Assembly (NCBI GenBank): GCA_037318855.1
Contig: CP134874.1
Coordinates: 2,666,598 to 2,730,597 of the forward strand
Length of the DNA stretch: 64,000 bases
Reading direction: 5' to 3'
Source: Candidatus Sedimenticola sp. (ex Thyasira tokunagai)
GTDB lineage: Bacteria > Pseudomonadota > Gammaproteobacteria > Chromatiales > Chromatiaceae
Positions within the stretch are counted from its first letter, which is position 1. Each line of letters opens with the position of its first letter. A program made the translations under genes and the position numbers. The notes beneath the pieces are model-generated. The model saw only the letters and a list, made by a program, of their open reading frames with translations. It had not been told where the DNA came from and made no database searches. Below are positions 53,246 through 64,000 of the stretch, one piece after another.

Positions 53246-54588
53246 CGGCCTATCGGATACCACCTACTGTTTTCAGTACTCACATCATGAGGCACTTTAA
53301 CTTCATACCCACCACCAGGTTGACCAGCCCATGGATCAACCACACCATGACTACTCACTGAGTGAATATTTGACATTGGAACCGAAAAATATCCAACTGG
53401 TGTGGATGACAACGACAATTGAGCTTGCGCTTGTGCACCACTTGAATAAAGGTCAGGCGTCAAATAAACATTCCCATCTGGACTCCTCCTAATGACGCCA
53501 TCATAAACAATACCCTCCCTACCAAGATCCGTTGTGTAGTGATTCAAATAGGCGTTACGCCTCACGATGTCGTCTGTTTCTAGAAGAGTACCTAAAGGTC
53601 CAAATAATTTCCGTCCAAGCTTACCTAACCACTTTCCAAATCCTCCAACAGCACCTCCTGCGGTTCCTTCTCCAGCGGCAGAATTTGCTGACGCTTCCGC
53701 ATTAAAAAGATGCGTAAACGCCGCACTCACTGCCCCATTAGCAAACTTCCCCCCCCCGGCAACAGCAGAGACCCCTCCAACAATAGCCGCAGAAACCGTC
53801 CGTGCAGCGACAGCTGCTGCATCCTTCCCTTTAATCATGGCCTTCATCGGCCCACCCACAACATGCCCAACAAACGCCCCCAGGAACGAAGCCTTAAACT
53901 TCCCTCCCCTGGCGGTACCAATTGCTCCTTGAGTAACACCATGAGCAACCGCCTTCAATGAGATACTATCCGGTAGCCCAAACCCATGCCCGATACCATA
54001 GGCCATGCCACCCGACATAGCCCCAAATGCAGCGCCCTTCATCGCCCCTTTAATACTTCCGGACATAATACCACCCATGACAAATCCTGCGGCTGCCCCC
54101 GGCTATGGCCCCCATGGTTGAAGCATATGAAAGTGCTGCAAGCATCTGTACCGAGCTATATGCTGCGGCGACACCATTCGCCAACACCATACCCTTAACC
54201 CAAGCGCCCACCATCGGCCCAACAATAGCCGCCGCCGCAATCGCAACAACCACCTTAAAAATATCAGACAACCCATACCCACTAGGATCCGTATACTTCA
54301 ACGGATTGTTATGCACATACGAGTACCGATTAAACCCCTGACTGGAATACGGACTCTGCATCGTCGGATCCGCACTCAGGAACCGTCCCAACGTCGGATC
54401 ATACACCCGCCCGTTCATATGGATCAGATCCATCTCATCCACATGCTCATGGCCGGTAAAGCCGCGGTTGGTCAGGGTACCCGCCCGCCAGTCGCCGCCG
54501 CGCACCGAACGGTTCGTAACTCATGCGATCGACGATGGTGCCCTGTCCGTCGGTGATGGTGTCGATGGAGCCTAATGCGTCTTGGTGA
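53242..54588 (-). pseudogene. Orphan Rhs core with HYD1-type ADP-ribosyltransferase-like tip
   Basis: From HQDALGSIDTITDGQGTIVDRMSYEPFGAR (54588) through NRGFTGHEHVDEMDLIHMNGRVYDPTLGRFLSADP, the Rhs core end, the Gly/Ala-rich linker and a new tip: VRRNAYLNHYTTDLGREGIVYDGVIRRSPDGNVYLTPDLYSSGAQAQAQLSLSSTPVGYFSVP. The HYTT..G...I..G......VYLTPD pattern is that of Tox-ART-HYD1 toxins. Two frameshifts (near 54505, and in a C run near 54095 where the intact homologue has two more C) prevent translation as one piece. It is promoterless and relies on recombination with the large Rhs gene. Confidence 0.72.
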
Positions 54589-54590
54589 AG

Positions 54591-55241
54591 CTATTCGATG
54601 GATATCCCTGTTTTTGCTTCCAACAATACCTTCATTATATATTTTTTCAAACCTTCTCTATAATACAGGGATTTTATATTGCCGGTATTGGTAAGAACCG
54701 CATGACTCCCTACCTTTGCATATATATTGCATCTGTAATCTTCTGTTGTTAATAGATAAAGGCACTCACCCTCGTGAAAGTCAAAAATATCTGATGGCAC
54801 AGGGTTGCTATTAGAAGGTTTCTTCGTCAGAAGGCTAAATTTCTCATGTGAGTTTTTGTAATACTTATTAAAAACCTTATATAATCCTATATTTTGATCG
54901 TACTCGTAGACTCCCTCTTTAAACTCATGCATCAACAAATATGGCTTGGCGATAAATTGAACATCAAAACTATAGTTAAAATAAACCTGTGCGGTTAACT
55001 CTGCATTGTCATCTATGGGGTATTCAGGGACTACTTTCTTAATATCAGCGCCTCTAAAAATAAGTATTAGCGGACTATAGTTGTCACTTGCAACCTTACC
55101 TGTGCGCTCAGAATTAAAGACCATACTTTTACGGAATGTATAAGATTCACCATTAACATTTATCTGAACAGCAGAATCATTACACCCTACCAATGCAAGC
55201 CCAATAAGCATCAATATAGATAATATGCATTTCTTTTTCAT
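54591..55241 (-). CDS. Lipoprotein, candidate immunity protein of the large Rhs protein
   Basis: 216 residues, MKKKCILSILMLIGLALVGCNDS with lipobox LVGC. The mature part is strand-rich (INVNGESYTFRKSMVFN, ELTAQVYFNYSFDVQFIAKPYLL, DFHEGECLYLLTTEDYRCNIYAKVG) and unknown to me. It overlaps the Rhs stop by 4 bases (ATGA). A membrane-anchored periplasmic location would fit protection against a toxin that acts in, or passes through, the envelope. Confidence 0.72.
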   Translation of the reverse strand: MKKKCILSILMLIGLALVGCNDSAVQINVNGESYTFRKSMVFNSERTGKVASDNYSPLILIFRGADIKKVVPEYPIDDNAELTAQVYFNYSFDVQFIAKPYLLMHEFKEGVYEYDQNIGLYKVFNKYYKNSHEKFSLLTKKPSNSNPVPSDIFDFHEGECLYLLTTEDYRCNIYAKVGSHAVLTNTGNIKSLYYREGLKKYIMKVLLEAKTGISIE

Positions 55242-58200
55242 GGGCTATATCCGTCACATCCGCCTTTGCAGATGAAGGAGTCATATCGGTTTAGAATATA
55301 TGTTCCTGGATAAGCATACTTAGGAATATTATTTTTTGGAAATACCTCGTGATGCCATTGGGTAATCTGATCATTGCTCAGTACGCCTCTCCAATTACCA
55401 GCATTCATATCAAGATAATCAGCATCAACATATTTCACATAGGTTCGCATGAGATCAACTCCAAGAGCAGTAAGTTTCTCATGCGAAAATGAATTAAAAG
55501 CCATTCCAATGCTATTAGCACCCCATGCTGCTAAGCCATCATTAGTAGCCACCATCAGTCCTGTTGGTGCAAAAGGATCGCCTTTCAAGAACCTACTCAT
55601 CCAAAAACCGAAGCGTTCCCCTTTGGCAGCATATTCTCTTTCAGCATCGGAAATCTGGATGGAACCTTTATTGGCAGTCATCTCATTATTGAAGAGATGC
55701 GTAAACGCCGCACTCACTGCCCCATTAGCAAACTTCCCCCCCCCGGCAACAGCAGAGACCCCTCCAACAATAGCCGCAGCTGTAGTACGTGCAGCCACAG
55801 ATGCCTTACCCATCATCGACTTAATCGGCCCACCCACAACATGCCCAACAAACGACCCCAGGAACGAAGCCTTAAACTTCCCTCCCCTGGCGGTACCAAT
55901 TACTCCTTGAGTAACACCATGAGCAACCGCCTTCAATGAGATACTATCCGGCAGCCCAAACCCATGCCCAATACCATAAGCCATGCCACCCGACATAGCC
56001 CCAAATGCAGCGCCCTTCATCGCCCCTTTAATACTTCCGGACATAATACCACCCATGACAAATCCTGCGGCTGCCCCCCCGGCTATGGCCCCCATGGTTG
56101 AAGCATATGAAAGTGCTGCAAGCATCTGTACCGAGCTATATGCTGCGGCGACACCATTCGCCAACACCATACCCTTAACCCAAGCGCCCACCATCGGCCC
56201 AACAATAGCCGCCGCCGCAATCGCAACAACCACCTTAAAAATATCAGACAACCCATACCCACTCGGATCCGTATACTTCAACGGATTGTTATGCACATAC
56301 GAGTACCGATTAAACCCCTGACTGGAATACGGACTCTGCATCGTCGGATCCGCACTCAGGAACCGTCCCAACGTCGGATCATACACCCGCCCGTTCATAT
56401 GAATAAGATCCATCTCATCCACATGCTCGTGGCCGGTAAAGCCGCGGTTGGTCAGTGTTGGGATATAAGGCAGTCCGGTAGCCACACGCCAGTCACCGCT
56501 GCGCCGTGCGCCGAACGGTTCATAGCTCATGCGCTCGACGATATTACCCTGTCCGTCGGTGAGGGTGTCGATGGAGCCTAATGCGTCACGGTGCAGGTAG
56601 CGGGTTTTATCCGGTTTGGCGACACTGTCGTCGATGGTTTTGGCGTGGATGGCCACCAGCTGTCCATCGGCATAGATAAAGTGTTTGTGTTCAACCTTGT
56701 TGTCGCTTTCGATGCGCTCGTAGGCGTTACCCGCATAGTGCGTTGTGCTCGTACCGGTGGTCTTGAGGTAGCGCGTGCGATCCGGCCCGTATTTGAACAG
56801 CACACGGGTGTCACCTTTGGTGAACGAGGTGGGTTTGTTGAAGCTGCTCCAGCTGATAGAACGGCCTCCACCCTGCACCATGTTGCCATTGGCATCGTAC
56901 TGGTAGCCGGTGTGGTTGGGCCCGGCACTCAGTAGGGCGTGAGGACCGGCATGGCCGCTGGTGCGCTCTTGATCACCATAGAGGTAGTCGCCGATATCCG
57001 ATTTGTTGTGGATATTGCCCTGGGCGTCATAGCTATAGACCACTTTGCTATTGTACGCGATCTCGCCTATCTGGCCGCTGACATAGCTCTTGGTCAGACG
57101 GTCTAAGCGGTCATACTCGAACGATTCTTTCAGCTCCTGGATATGATCGGTACGACGGGTGACGCTGTTGAGGCTGTCGTATTGGTACTCCAGGTGGCGG
57201 GTGGAAGGTGCCGAGCCGAAGCCGCTGACGATGTTCTGCAGCTGACCGGTGGCCTGGTCGTAGTGTTTTTGGGTCTCCAAGCCGTTGCCGACGATGCTGC
57301 TGGTGAGCCTCCCGGCGGCATCCCGTCCGGTGGCCCGCCAGAAGGTGATCGCTCCCGTATCGCCCTGGAGCAGGCGCACCATGGTGCTGTAGGCGACGCT
57401 GTTTTGGGTCAGTCGGCTGGCGGTGCGGGCGACGTCGTTTCTTTCGGTCTCGATCTGCCGCTGCCGTGTCTGTTGGACTTCGACTTGTCGGGTGTAGTAC
57501 TCGGCCAGGGCGCTGCCGTCGGTTTCGAGGTAGTCCGGGGCGTTGTAGGCCTCCAGCTCCTCCTCGCTGAGTACCGAGGCCGGTGTCGGGGCGTTAGCGG
57601 CGGCTTGGTCAGAGGCGGGCTGTTTAGCCACGGCGTTGTCAAACTTATCCCGTGCGTGTTGCTGGGCACGGGCGTCGGCGGCCAGTTGCCGCAGCAGGCT
57701 GGCGGTGCCCGCTTCCCACTCGGCGATTGTTTCCAGGTGGTCCGCCTCTTTGTCAGTGATGGCGCTACGGCCGCTGAAGCCCGGTTTTCCTTTGACAAAG
57801 ATGGTGATGTCACCCACCTGTATGGGGATCCACACCAGGGGGGCGGCGAGGTTGACCTGGTAGGCGCTTTCGATCTTCTTGATCGCCTCCCGGGCGTAAT
57901 TGTCGTAGCGCGCCTTGGCGCTAAGAAACCAGCGCTGTTGCCACTCGGTCGGCATCATGCCGAGGATGGCATCGGCAACCTGCTGGTACTCCGCCGCTTC
58001 CTGTTCCAGTTGATCGGCCAGATCATTGTGATCGGTGGCGCTCTGCTGCAGGCTCGCTATGGTCTGTTTGCGGTCTTCTTCCAGGAACGCTTTGTTGGGG
58101 GCGGCTTCAAGGAGTTGCTCGGCGCTCTGATAGTAGACGGCGGCTCGGGCGCGGTGGACGGCGGCCTGTGCGCCGAGCTGATCCGCCTCGGCCTGGGCCG

Positions 58201-61200
58201 CTTGCAGCTCTTCTTCCAGGCGGGGTTGGATCTCCTCCCACTTCTGGCTCAGATGGAGGGCGTCATAGTCGCCGATCTGCGCCTCGGGGGTGCGGATCGC
58301 CTTGAGATAACCCTGTTCGTTGTAGTCATTTTCCACCACAAAGCTCTGGGGGCGGGTGACTTTGCTGACGCGGCTGAATTCATCGTACGCCGAGGTGATG
58401 CTGTGGGTCTGGCCGTCGGCGGTGGTGGTGACGCTGGTGGCGCGGCCCAGGCTGTCGTAACCGAGGGTTTTGATATAGCCGTCCGGGGCGGTGACTTTAA
58501 CCAGTTTACCGATACTTTTACCGGTCTCCTCATCCATACCGTTGGCGGCGCTGTCGTAGGTCCAGGTGGTGGTGCCTTCGGGTTCAACCCGTTTGATCAT
58601 GCGGTCCAGCGGGTCGAAGTTTTGGGTGACGGTCTGACCCTTGGCATCGGTCTGTTTGATCAGGTTACCGAAGATATCGTACTGGTAACGCCACTGCCCC
58701 ATGTTGGGGTCATCCATGGCTGTCTTGTGACGGCCCAGCGTGTCGTAGGTGAGGGTGGTGATGGCGCCGTTGGCGTCGGTCACCCGCAGGTTGCCGATGG
58801 CATCGTACTGGTAGGTGACCCAGCCACCCTCCTCCTCATCGACACGCACCACTTTGCCCTGGGCGTTCTTTTGGGTGGTTTTGGTATGGCCTTCGGCGTT
58901 GGTGACGGTGGTGGTGAAGCCGCTGTAGCTGAAGCGGTTTTCGATCGGGGTGCCGCCGGGGCCCTGTTGGGTCACTTTGGTGGGGCGGCCGAGGAGGTCG
59001 TACTCGGTTGTACTCCAATGGGAGGTTTCGTTCTTAAAATAGGGCTGTGAGCTGCGGCTCACCTGGCCACGGGCGTTGTATTCGGTGTCCTGGTAGACCC
59101 GGGTGCCATCGAAGCCGGTGGTGACTTTACGGGTCACCTGCCCCAGCTTATTCGAGTAGGTGGTGGTCGGGGTGCTGCCCGCACTCTCGGTGGTGGTGTA
59201 GAGCACCGTGCCGTCGGGAGCGTCGTCCGGGCACGTGAGGCCGCACATGCCGCGGTAGACGGTGCTCCAGGTGCCGTCGGCGCGATCCTCGCGGATCTGG
59301 CGGCCGAAGCTGTCGTATGTCCAGGTGGTAGTCAGTCCATTAGGGCCGGTGAGGCCGGTCATTACACCCAGCAGGGGGTCGTAACTGCGGCTCTCGCTAT
59401 GACCGAGGGCGTTGGTGACACTGATTGGAAAACGGCCGTCCGGGCTGTACTGGCTACTGCTGCTGTGGGTGGGGGTGCGGGTGTCGAGGGGGTAGGCGAT
59501 GGCGATGAGGTCGATGTTGAGGGGTTCGAGGATGAGGGGTTCGAGTTCGAGGATGAGGGGTTCGAGGGTGAGGGATTTGGGGGTGAGGAAGGGGGGGGTG
59601 AGGAAGCCGCTGATGGTGACCTTGATCTTGTTGCCGAAACGGTCGTAGTCGGTGGCGGTCTTTTTACGCTGTCTGAGTTTGTCGGGTTCTATGATCTCAC
59701 GGCTCAGCAGGCCGTCGCTGTTGTACTCAAATGCGGAAGTGCGGGTGATACTCGGCCGGGTGATGCTCGACTGGGCGCCGCTGTATGAGTGGGTGGTGGT
59801 GGCGCCGGTGAGTCTGCCCAGATGCCAGAGATCGGTGTCGTTGGTGTAGTCACTGAGGGTCTTTTTTGTCTCAGTGCCCAGGCTGTCTGTGGTGGTGACG
59901 GTGATTTGGGTGGGGTTGCCGTAGTCGTCGTAGAGGCTGTCTGTGGTGGTGGTAACCAGCAGGGTGCCGTCGAGGTCGTAGCTTTTCTCTATACTCTGCG
60001 GGCTGTAGGCAAAATAGACCTTGTCGTTATGCGGGGTGGTGGCGCTATAGTCGGCGGTGGTCTCACCCAGCAAGGTGCTGTCTGCCAGCCGCTGCTCGGT
60101 GCGGGAGACCTGGCCGGTAAAGGGGTAGTCCTGTCGGAACGCGGTGGTGGTGACGATACCGGTCTGCTTATCGATGGCAACCATCGAGGCAAAGCCGAGG
60201 CTACCGCGGCCCTGGAGATGTGCTTTCAGCCCGGCATATTGGTAATTTGTGCGCTTATCACCGCCCAGGCCGTCAGGGGTGGAGACCTGACTCACCACAT
60301 AAAGGGGAACCTGCAGATCCAGTTCATGTTCCTGCGCACCGCTCCCTTTGGTGTAGACGTCGGGATCGGTAAGGGGTTTGTACTCTATGGTCGTGCTGTT
60401 GCCGAGGCCGTCAAAAATAGCGGTGACCCGCTCCGCCGAGTAGCGTGAGCGGGTGGTTTTGACGACGGCTTCATCGCGCTTGAGCAGCAGGAGATCCACT
60501 TTGCCGTCGCCCTGGATATCGCCGAACCGGCGGTCGTAGCTGTCGGAGTGATGGCCACTCAATGTCACCGTCGTGGCGCTTTGTGCGAAGGCGCCATTAC
60601 CCAGGCCGGGGAAGATGTTGAGGGTGGCGGTGGCGACCGAAGTCATCACCAGATCGGCGATGCCGTCACCGTCCATATCGAGGAATTCGCTGGTGTGCGC
60701 GTTGGCTGTCCAGCCGCTGCCTTCGGGATTGCTGTTGACAGGCGACAGTTCAAAGGTGCCATCGCCATGGCCAAGAAAGACGTTGGCGGTGAACTCGGAG
60801 TCGGGGGTGAGTACCAGATCAATGACGCCGTCGCCGTTGGCGTCACGAAAACGGCGGTTGTGGGCGGCGCTGCTCCAGCGTCCGGGAATCACGGAGGCCA
60901 TGGGGGTGGTGACAAAGGAGCCATCGCGCTTGCCGGCAAAGACATGGAGGCTGGCTTGCTTGACGCCGCTCATTACCAGATCCACAAGACCATCACCGGT
61001 GGCATCAAAAAGATGACGCTTGAAGTCGGCTTCCGACCAGCCGCTTCCATTAACCTCTGTTACTTTTGGTGTGACAGAAAAAGTACCATCACCCGCGCCT
61101 GAATGGACATAGGCCCGCCCTTCTGATTTTTGCAGCAGGATAAAGTCAACATCGCCATCCCCATTGGTATCACTGAACCGGCGCTCATAGGATGAGTCAC

Positions 61201-62576
61201 TCCGGGCGATTCCTGTAATCGCTGTGGTGATAGCGGTCGTACTGAATGAACCCTCCCCTTGACCGGTAAAAACAGACACGGCGCTACCGTTTTTCCGGCC
61301 CATCACTAAGTCGATTACACCATCACTGTCCACATCCAGAAGATGGCGTGTGTAAGCGCTCGAGGTCCAGCCGCTCCCAGCAGGATCTGAATGTAGGTAG
61401 GTAGTTTCAAAAGTACCATCGACCCTTCCCGGGAAGACAAAGACTTCGGCCTCACTTTTTTTCAATAGAATAAGATCGGTTCGCCCATCACCACTCACAT
61501 CCTTAAGATGGCGTTCATAGTCCGCTTCAGACCGGCCACTGCCATTGACATCGCTGGTGATCAGATCGGTATCGTGCCCCTGGGTTGGTGGCTCAAATTC
61601 AAACTGGGTAGCGGGTAGGCAGTTGTTGTCCCCGTCACACTCAGTCAGGCGGGTGAGCAGGCTGCGCCCGGTGGTTTCACCCTGGATGTAGTCGAGATTG
61701 TAGCGTTTTACCGGTTGATCGCCGACGAAGCTCTCGATGGCTGTCAGGCGCTGACTGCTCTTGATACCGCCTCCCAGGGAGAAACCACTCTGTCTGTCTG
61801 GCCGGGTTGCGTAGTGGAATTTGACGGTCACGTCGCTGTAGCTGATTTCGTCGGCGTAGTGCTCGCCCTGACTGGTGTTCTCGTGATAGTGGTAGGTGAT
61901 TAAGTTACCGACCGCATCGGCAATCTGGTTGACCGCCCAAAAACGGACACTCTTTTGGCCGAGTACTTCTACCCTGGAGTCGTCACTGTTGCCGAACTCA
62001 AGGGTCTGGCCTGCTGGTCTCAACCGTCCAGTGGTGGGGGCCACTCCCCTGCTGCCCATGAGAAATGATCCGACTGAACCCGTCCAGTGCTGTCCGGTAC
62101 TCAGTCCCGTCGACCCCGACGGCGCCACTGATGGCGATCAGGCGTTGGCCATCAAGACAGAAACGGTCATTGTCATTGAGCTGCACGCCCCGGTTGAATC
62201 CATCCTGTACCCGGGTGGCACCACAGCGATGAATGGAGGAGAAGCCGCCCAGAGAGAACCCCACACCCAACAGGCCGTTGCCGCTGCCGCTGTTGTAGTT
62301 GATGGAGAGCTCGGGTTGCATGCCCGCCACGCCTGCGGGGATACCGATGGGGAGGGTGTAGCCTGCGCCGCCACTCTGATCGACGGATAACTCACCGGGG
62401 GTGAATCCCGCCACAGTAGCTGCCGCGGCCGGGAGAGTGGTGAAAATGGTGAGAATGGTGAGAATGGGGGGAAAAACGACAAAGGCGATCAGTAAGATGA
62501 ACAGGCGGGATTTAATTCTGATGTTCTGTTTTTTTACGGAAGAAAAAATGGGCGTTATCGAGCGGCGATTGACCAT
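55238..62576 (-). CDS. Giant SpvB/TcdB/Rhs-type polymorphic toxin, with one frameshift near 62010
   Basis: Two frames, 62576-61998 and 62128-55238, form one protein of about 2440 residues; an indel at GAGACCAGCAGG near 62010 joins WTVET to AGQTLEFGNSDDSRVEV. Order: signal peptide; SpvB domain (LSINYNSGSGNGLLGVGFSLGG); at least seven FG-GAP/VCBS repeats (DVSGDGRTDLILLK, DTNGDGDVDFILLQ and others); TcdB-like middle (VTAIFDGLGNSTTIEYKPL); YD repeats (YDSFGRQ, YDLLGRP, YDAIGNL); a coiled-coil insert; more YD repeats; Rhs core (GRVYDPTLGRFLSADP); a Gly/Ala-rich linker; and a 150-residue tip (ISDAEREYAAKGERFGFW..ITQWHHEVFPKNNIPKYAYPG) of unknown activity. The signal peptide suggests Sec export rather than T6SS delivery. 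Confidence 0.9.
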
Positions 62577-63017
62577 TGTTATCTCTGGTTCCGTTAACGT
62601 CTTATTTTCTATCTGGCCGCGAGGCCGCTCTTGATCTGCCTTTTCTCCTTGGTCCCTGGCTGAAATTCGGGAGTAACCTCCCTTGGCCGCACAGATAACA
62701 CGAGCAAAAATCGCACTATTTTTTTAGTGTGTCAATACCCTGCTCCCCTATCGGTTGAGTTTGATCAGGCGGAATTTTTCAAATCCCCGACTTCCTCGAA
62801 GGATCATTGATCATCTAGTTCGCCTCAGGTGCGAACCATAAGCTGCCAGTGAATCACCGGTCGGTTCGCGAAGCTCTTTAACAGCATGAAAGAATTAGAG
62901 TTTTCTTATGTGATAGTGAGTGATCACTGTGATAAGTCGGTTTACTTTCTATGTAATCCAGCGGTTCGCGGGATTGTGTGGTAAAACTCTTACAGTTCCA
63001 TCAGTTAGCATGGGGCG
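62577..63017. promoter_or_regulatory. SpvB/Rhs upstream region and CRISPR leader
   Basis: No gene. The right part (about 62820-63017), AT-rich with GTGATAGTGAGTGATCACTGTGATAAG (split palindrome) and ending CAGTTAGCATGGGGCG, lies directly before the first CRISPR repeat, on the side opposite the degenerate end, so it should be the leader and promoter of the array. The left part must hold the minus-strand promoter of the Rhs gene. Confidence 0.6.
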
Positions 63018-63765
63018 GTCGCCCTCCACGCGAGGGCGCAGATTGAAACTGATTTAAATGCTTTGTTAAATCCATCGCTTTAGGTCGCCCTCCACGCGAG
63101 GGCGCAGATTGAAACGAGGCTCAAAGCCTGCTCGATTTGAGGCTCAAAGGTCGCCCTCCACGCGAGGGCGCGGATTGAAACAAAAATCTGGTCTAGATGA
63201 TGAGAAATCAGACCTAGGTCGCCCTCCACGCGAGGGCGCGGATTGAAACCCATGAAGTGTTTGATCCTCCTAGAAGTAAGAGTGTCGCCCTCCACGCGAG
63301 GGCGCGGATTGAAACATCCCCTACATCTTGAGTATTCACCCCATGATGGTCGCCCTCCACGCGAGGGCGCGGATTGAAACATGTGGTCTGTGTTGTATGG
63401 CTCAGTCGGTCGAATCGCCCTCCACGCGAGGGCGCGGATTGAAACTCCTGCCGCAGATACTCCAGCTCGCTTTCTAAGCGTCGCCCTCCACGCGAGGGCG
63501 CGGATTGAAACAGTAGGAGATCAGAATGTTTCACAGCAAATTGCGTCGCCCTCCACGCGAGGGCGCGGATTGAAACTGTGGGACAACAATGTAAATGGGT
63601 TGCGGACGGATGTCGTCCTCCACGCGAGGGCGCGGATTGAAACACTAAGTGATACTGATCAAAATGAGGCACTCCAAAATGTCGCCCTCCACGCGAGGGC
63701 GCGGATTGAAACCCCTTATGGGCACCGAGAAGAACACCCCATCTTAGTCGCCCTCCACGCTAAAA
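63018..63765 (+). CRISPR. Type I-C-like CRISPR array, 12 repeats and 11 spacers
   Basis: Eleven full 32-base repeats beginning GTCGCCCTCC, with an internal palindrome CCCTC..GAGGG, and ending GCGGATTGAAAC, plus a truncated, degenerate twelfth at 63747. Repeat starts: 63018, 63084, 63150, 63218, 63284, 63349, 63414, 63480, 63545, 63612, 63681. Spacers are 33-37 bases, all different. The length, GTCGC start and GATTGAAAC end are typical of type I-C. The first two repeats read GCAGATTG instead of GCGGATTG; repeat 7 starts with A and repeat 10 has GTCGTCC. No cas gene lies in the window. Confidence 0.96.
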
Positions 63766-64000
63766 GCGGAGCTTAATCAGAGGTTCCCTAGAGGGAACTT
63801 ACCCTGTAATGGGTCATTAGATCGCTGATGCATTTTCCCTGATGTTAATGGCCATCTAACCCGCATGTTTCACCCAGCATTCGATTCGATGCTTTTTAAC
63901 CCATACTAAGCAAGTCAGAAGCAAGATAGGAATGTATATCTTATCGAAGGTGGTTTTCTGACAATCAAAGCACACCTCCCCCTTACCCCCATTGTTTATC
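63766..64000. other. End of window after the CRISPR array
   Basis: No gene is visible. A short palindrome GGTTCCCTAGAGGGAACTT lies at 63782-63800. If cas genes accompany the array on this side they start beyond the window. Confidence 0.5.

Noticed and set aside
57143..59050. 635-codon plus-strand frame inside the Rhs gene, and other long antisense frames (60548-61102, 59789-60448)
   Set aside because: Shadows of the GC-rich, repeat-containing Rhs coding strand; their products are low-complexity and the opposite strand has clear YD and FG-GAP repeats.
63214..63672. Minus-strand frame through the CRISPR array (repeating SIRALAWRAT / FNPRPRVEGD)
   Set aside because: Translation of the repeats; not a gene.

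Overview
The window reads as a gammaproteobacterial chromosome. About 15 kb of conserved core genes is followed, immediately downstream of the tmRNA gene, by nearly 49 kb of densely layered mobile and polymorphic DNA. The core order (hrcA-grpE-dnaK-dnaJ-dapB on the minus strand, then nadK, recN, bamE, rnfH/ratB, ratA, smpB, ssrA) is close to the grpE-to-ssrA block of Escherichia coli. A tmRNA tag reading ANDDNYALAA also fits a gammaproteobacterium. The species cannot be named from the sequence. The mass of insertion sequences, quorum-sensing genes, Rhs/SpvB-type toxin and thrombospondin-like secreted proteins would suit a host-associated organism, but that is inference.

Layout. 1-14.8 kb: end of a probable flagellar hook-length gene, small envelope genes, dapB, the heat-shock operon with its own sigma32-type promoter, nadK, recN, bamE, ratB/ratA, a sodium-dependent transporter and smpB. 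14.9-15.3 kb: ssrA. 15.3-24.3 kb: IS1182-, IS1595-, IS21-, IS256- and IS3-family elements and a group II intron, all nested or broken. 24.4-29.2 kb: an AT-rich quorum-sensing island (LuxR, RsaM-like protein, Crp-like regulator, two broken HNH genes, a frameshifted luxI). 29.2-35.8 kb: an IS3 element carrying an IS110 element that itself carries an IS21 element. 35.8-40.4 kb: a second Crp/LuxR pair, mazEF, HU, a GNAT acetyltransferase and a RelE-type toxin-antitoxin pair. 40.6-48.8 kb: more IS elements, including an IS91/tyrosine-integrase unit and an IS1595 copy split by IS256. 48.8-62.6 kb: a serine recombinase followed, mostly on the minus strand, by duplicated Rhs toxin tips with immunity genes, two thrombospondin-type secreted proteins and one very large SpvB/Rhs protein. 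63.0-63.8 kb: a type I-C-like CRISPR array without cas genes in view.

The most unusual feature is a family of about 285-301 bp elements, called here SIE (seamless intron-like elements), in four sequence subfamilies A-D. They are found in the sense orientation inside transposase, integrase and toxin genes. They have no target-site duplication, and deleting them restores the host reading frame exactly. In the IS21 istA and istB genes and in the tyrosine integrase gene, removal gives complete, uninterrupted proteins. All copies end in CAGCG, the host sequence that follows starts NNNG (usually NNNGA), and the terminal hairpins show compensatory changes between subfamilies. These are the properties expected of an element removed at the RNA level. 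They match no intron class I recognise, so this is the best candidate for an undescribed system here.
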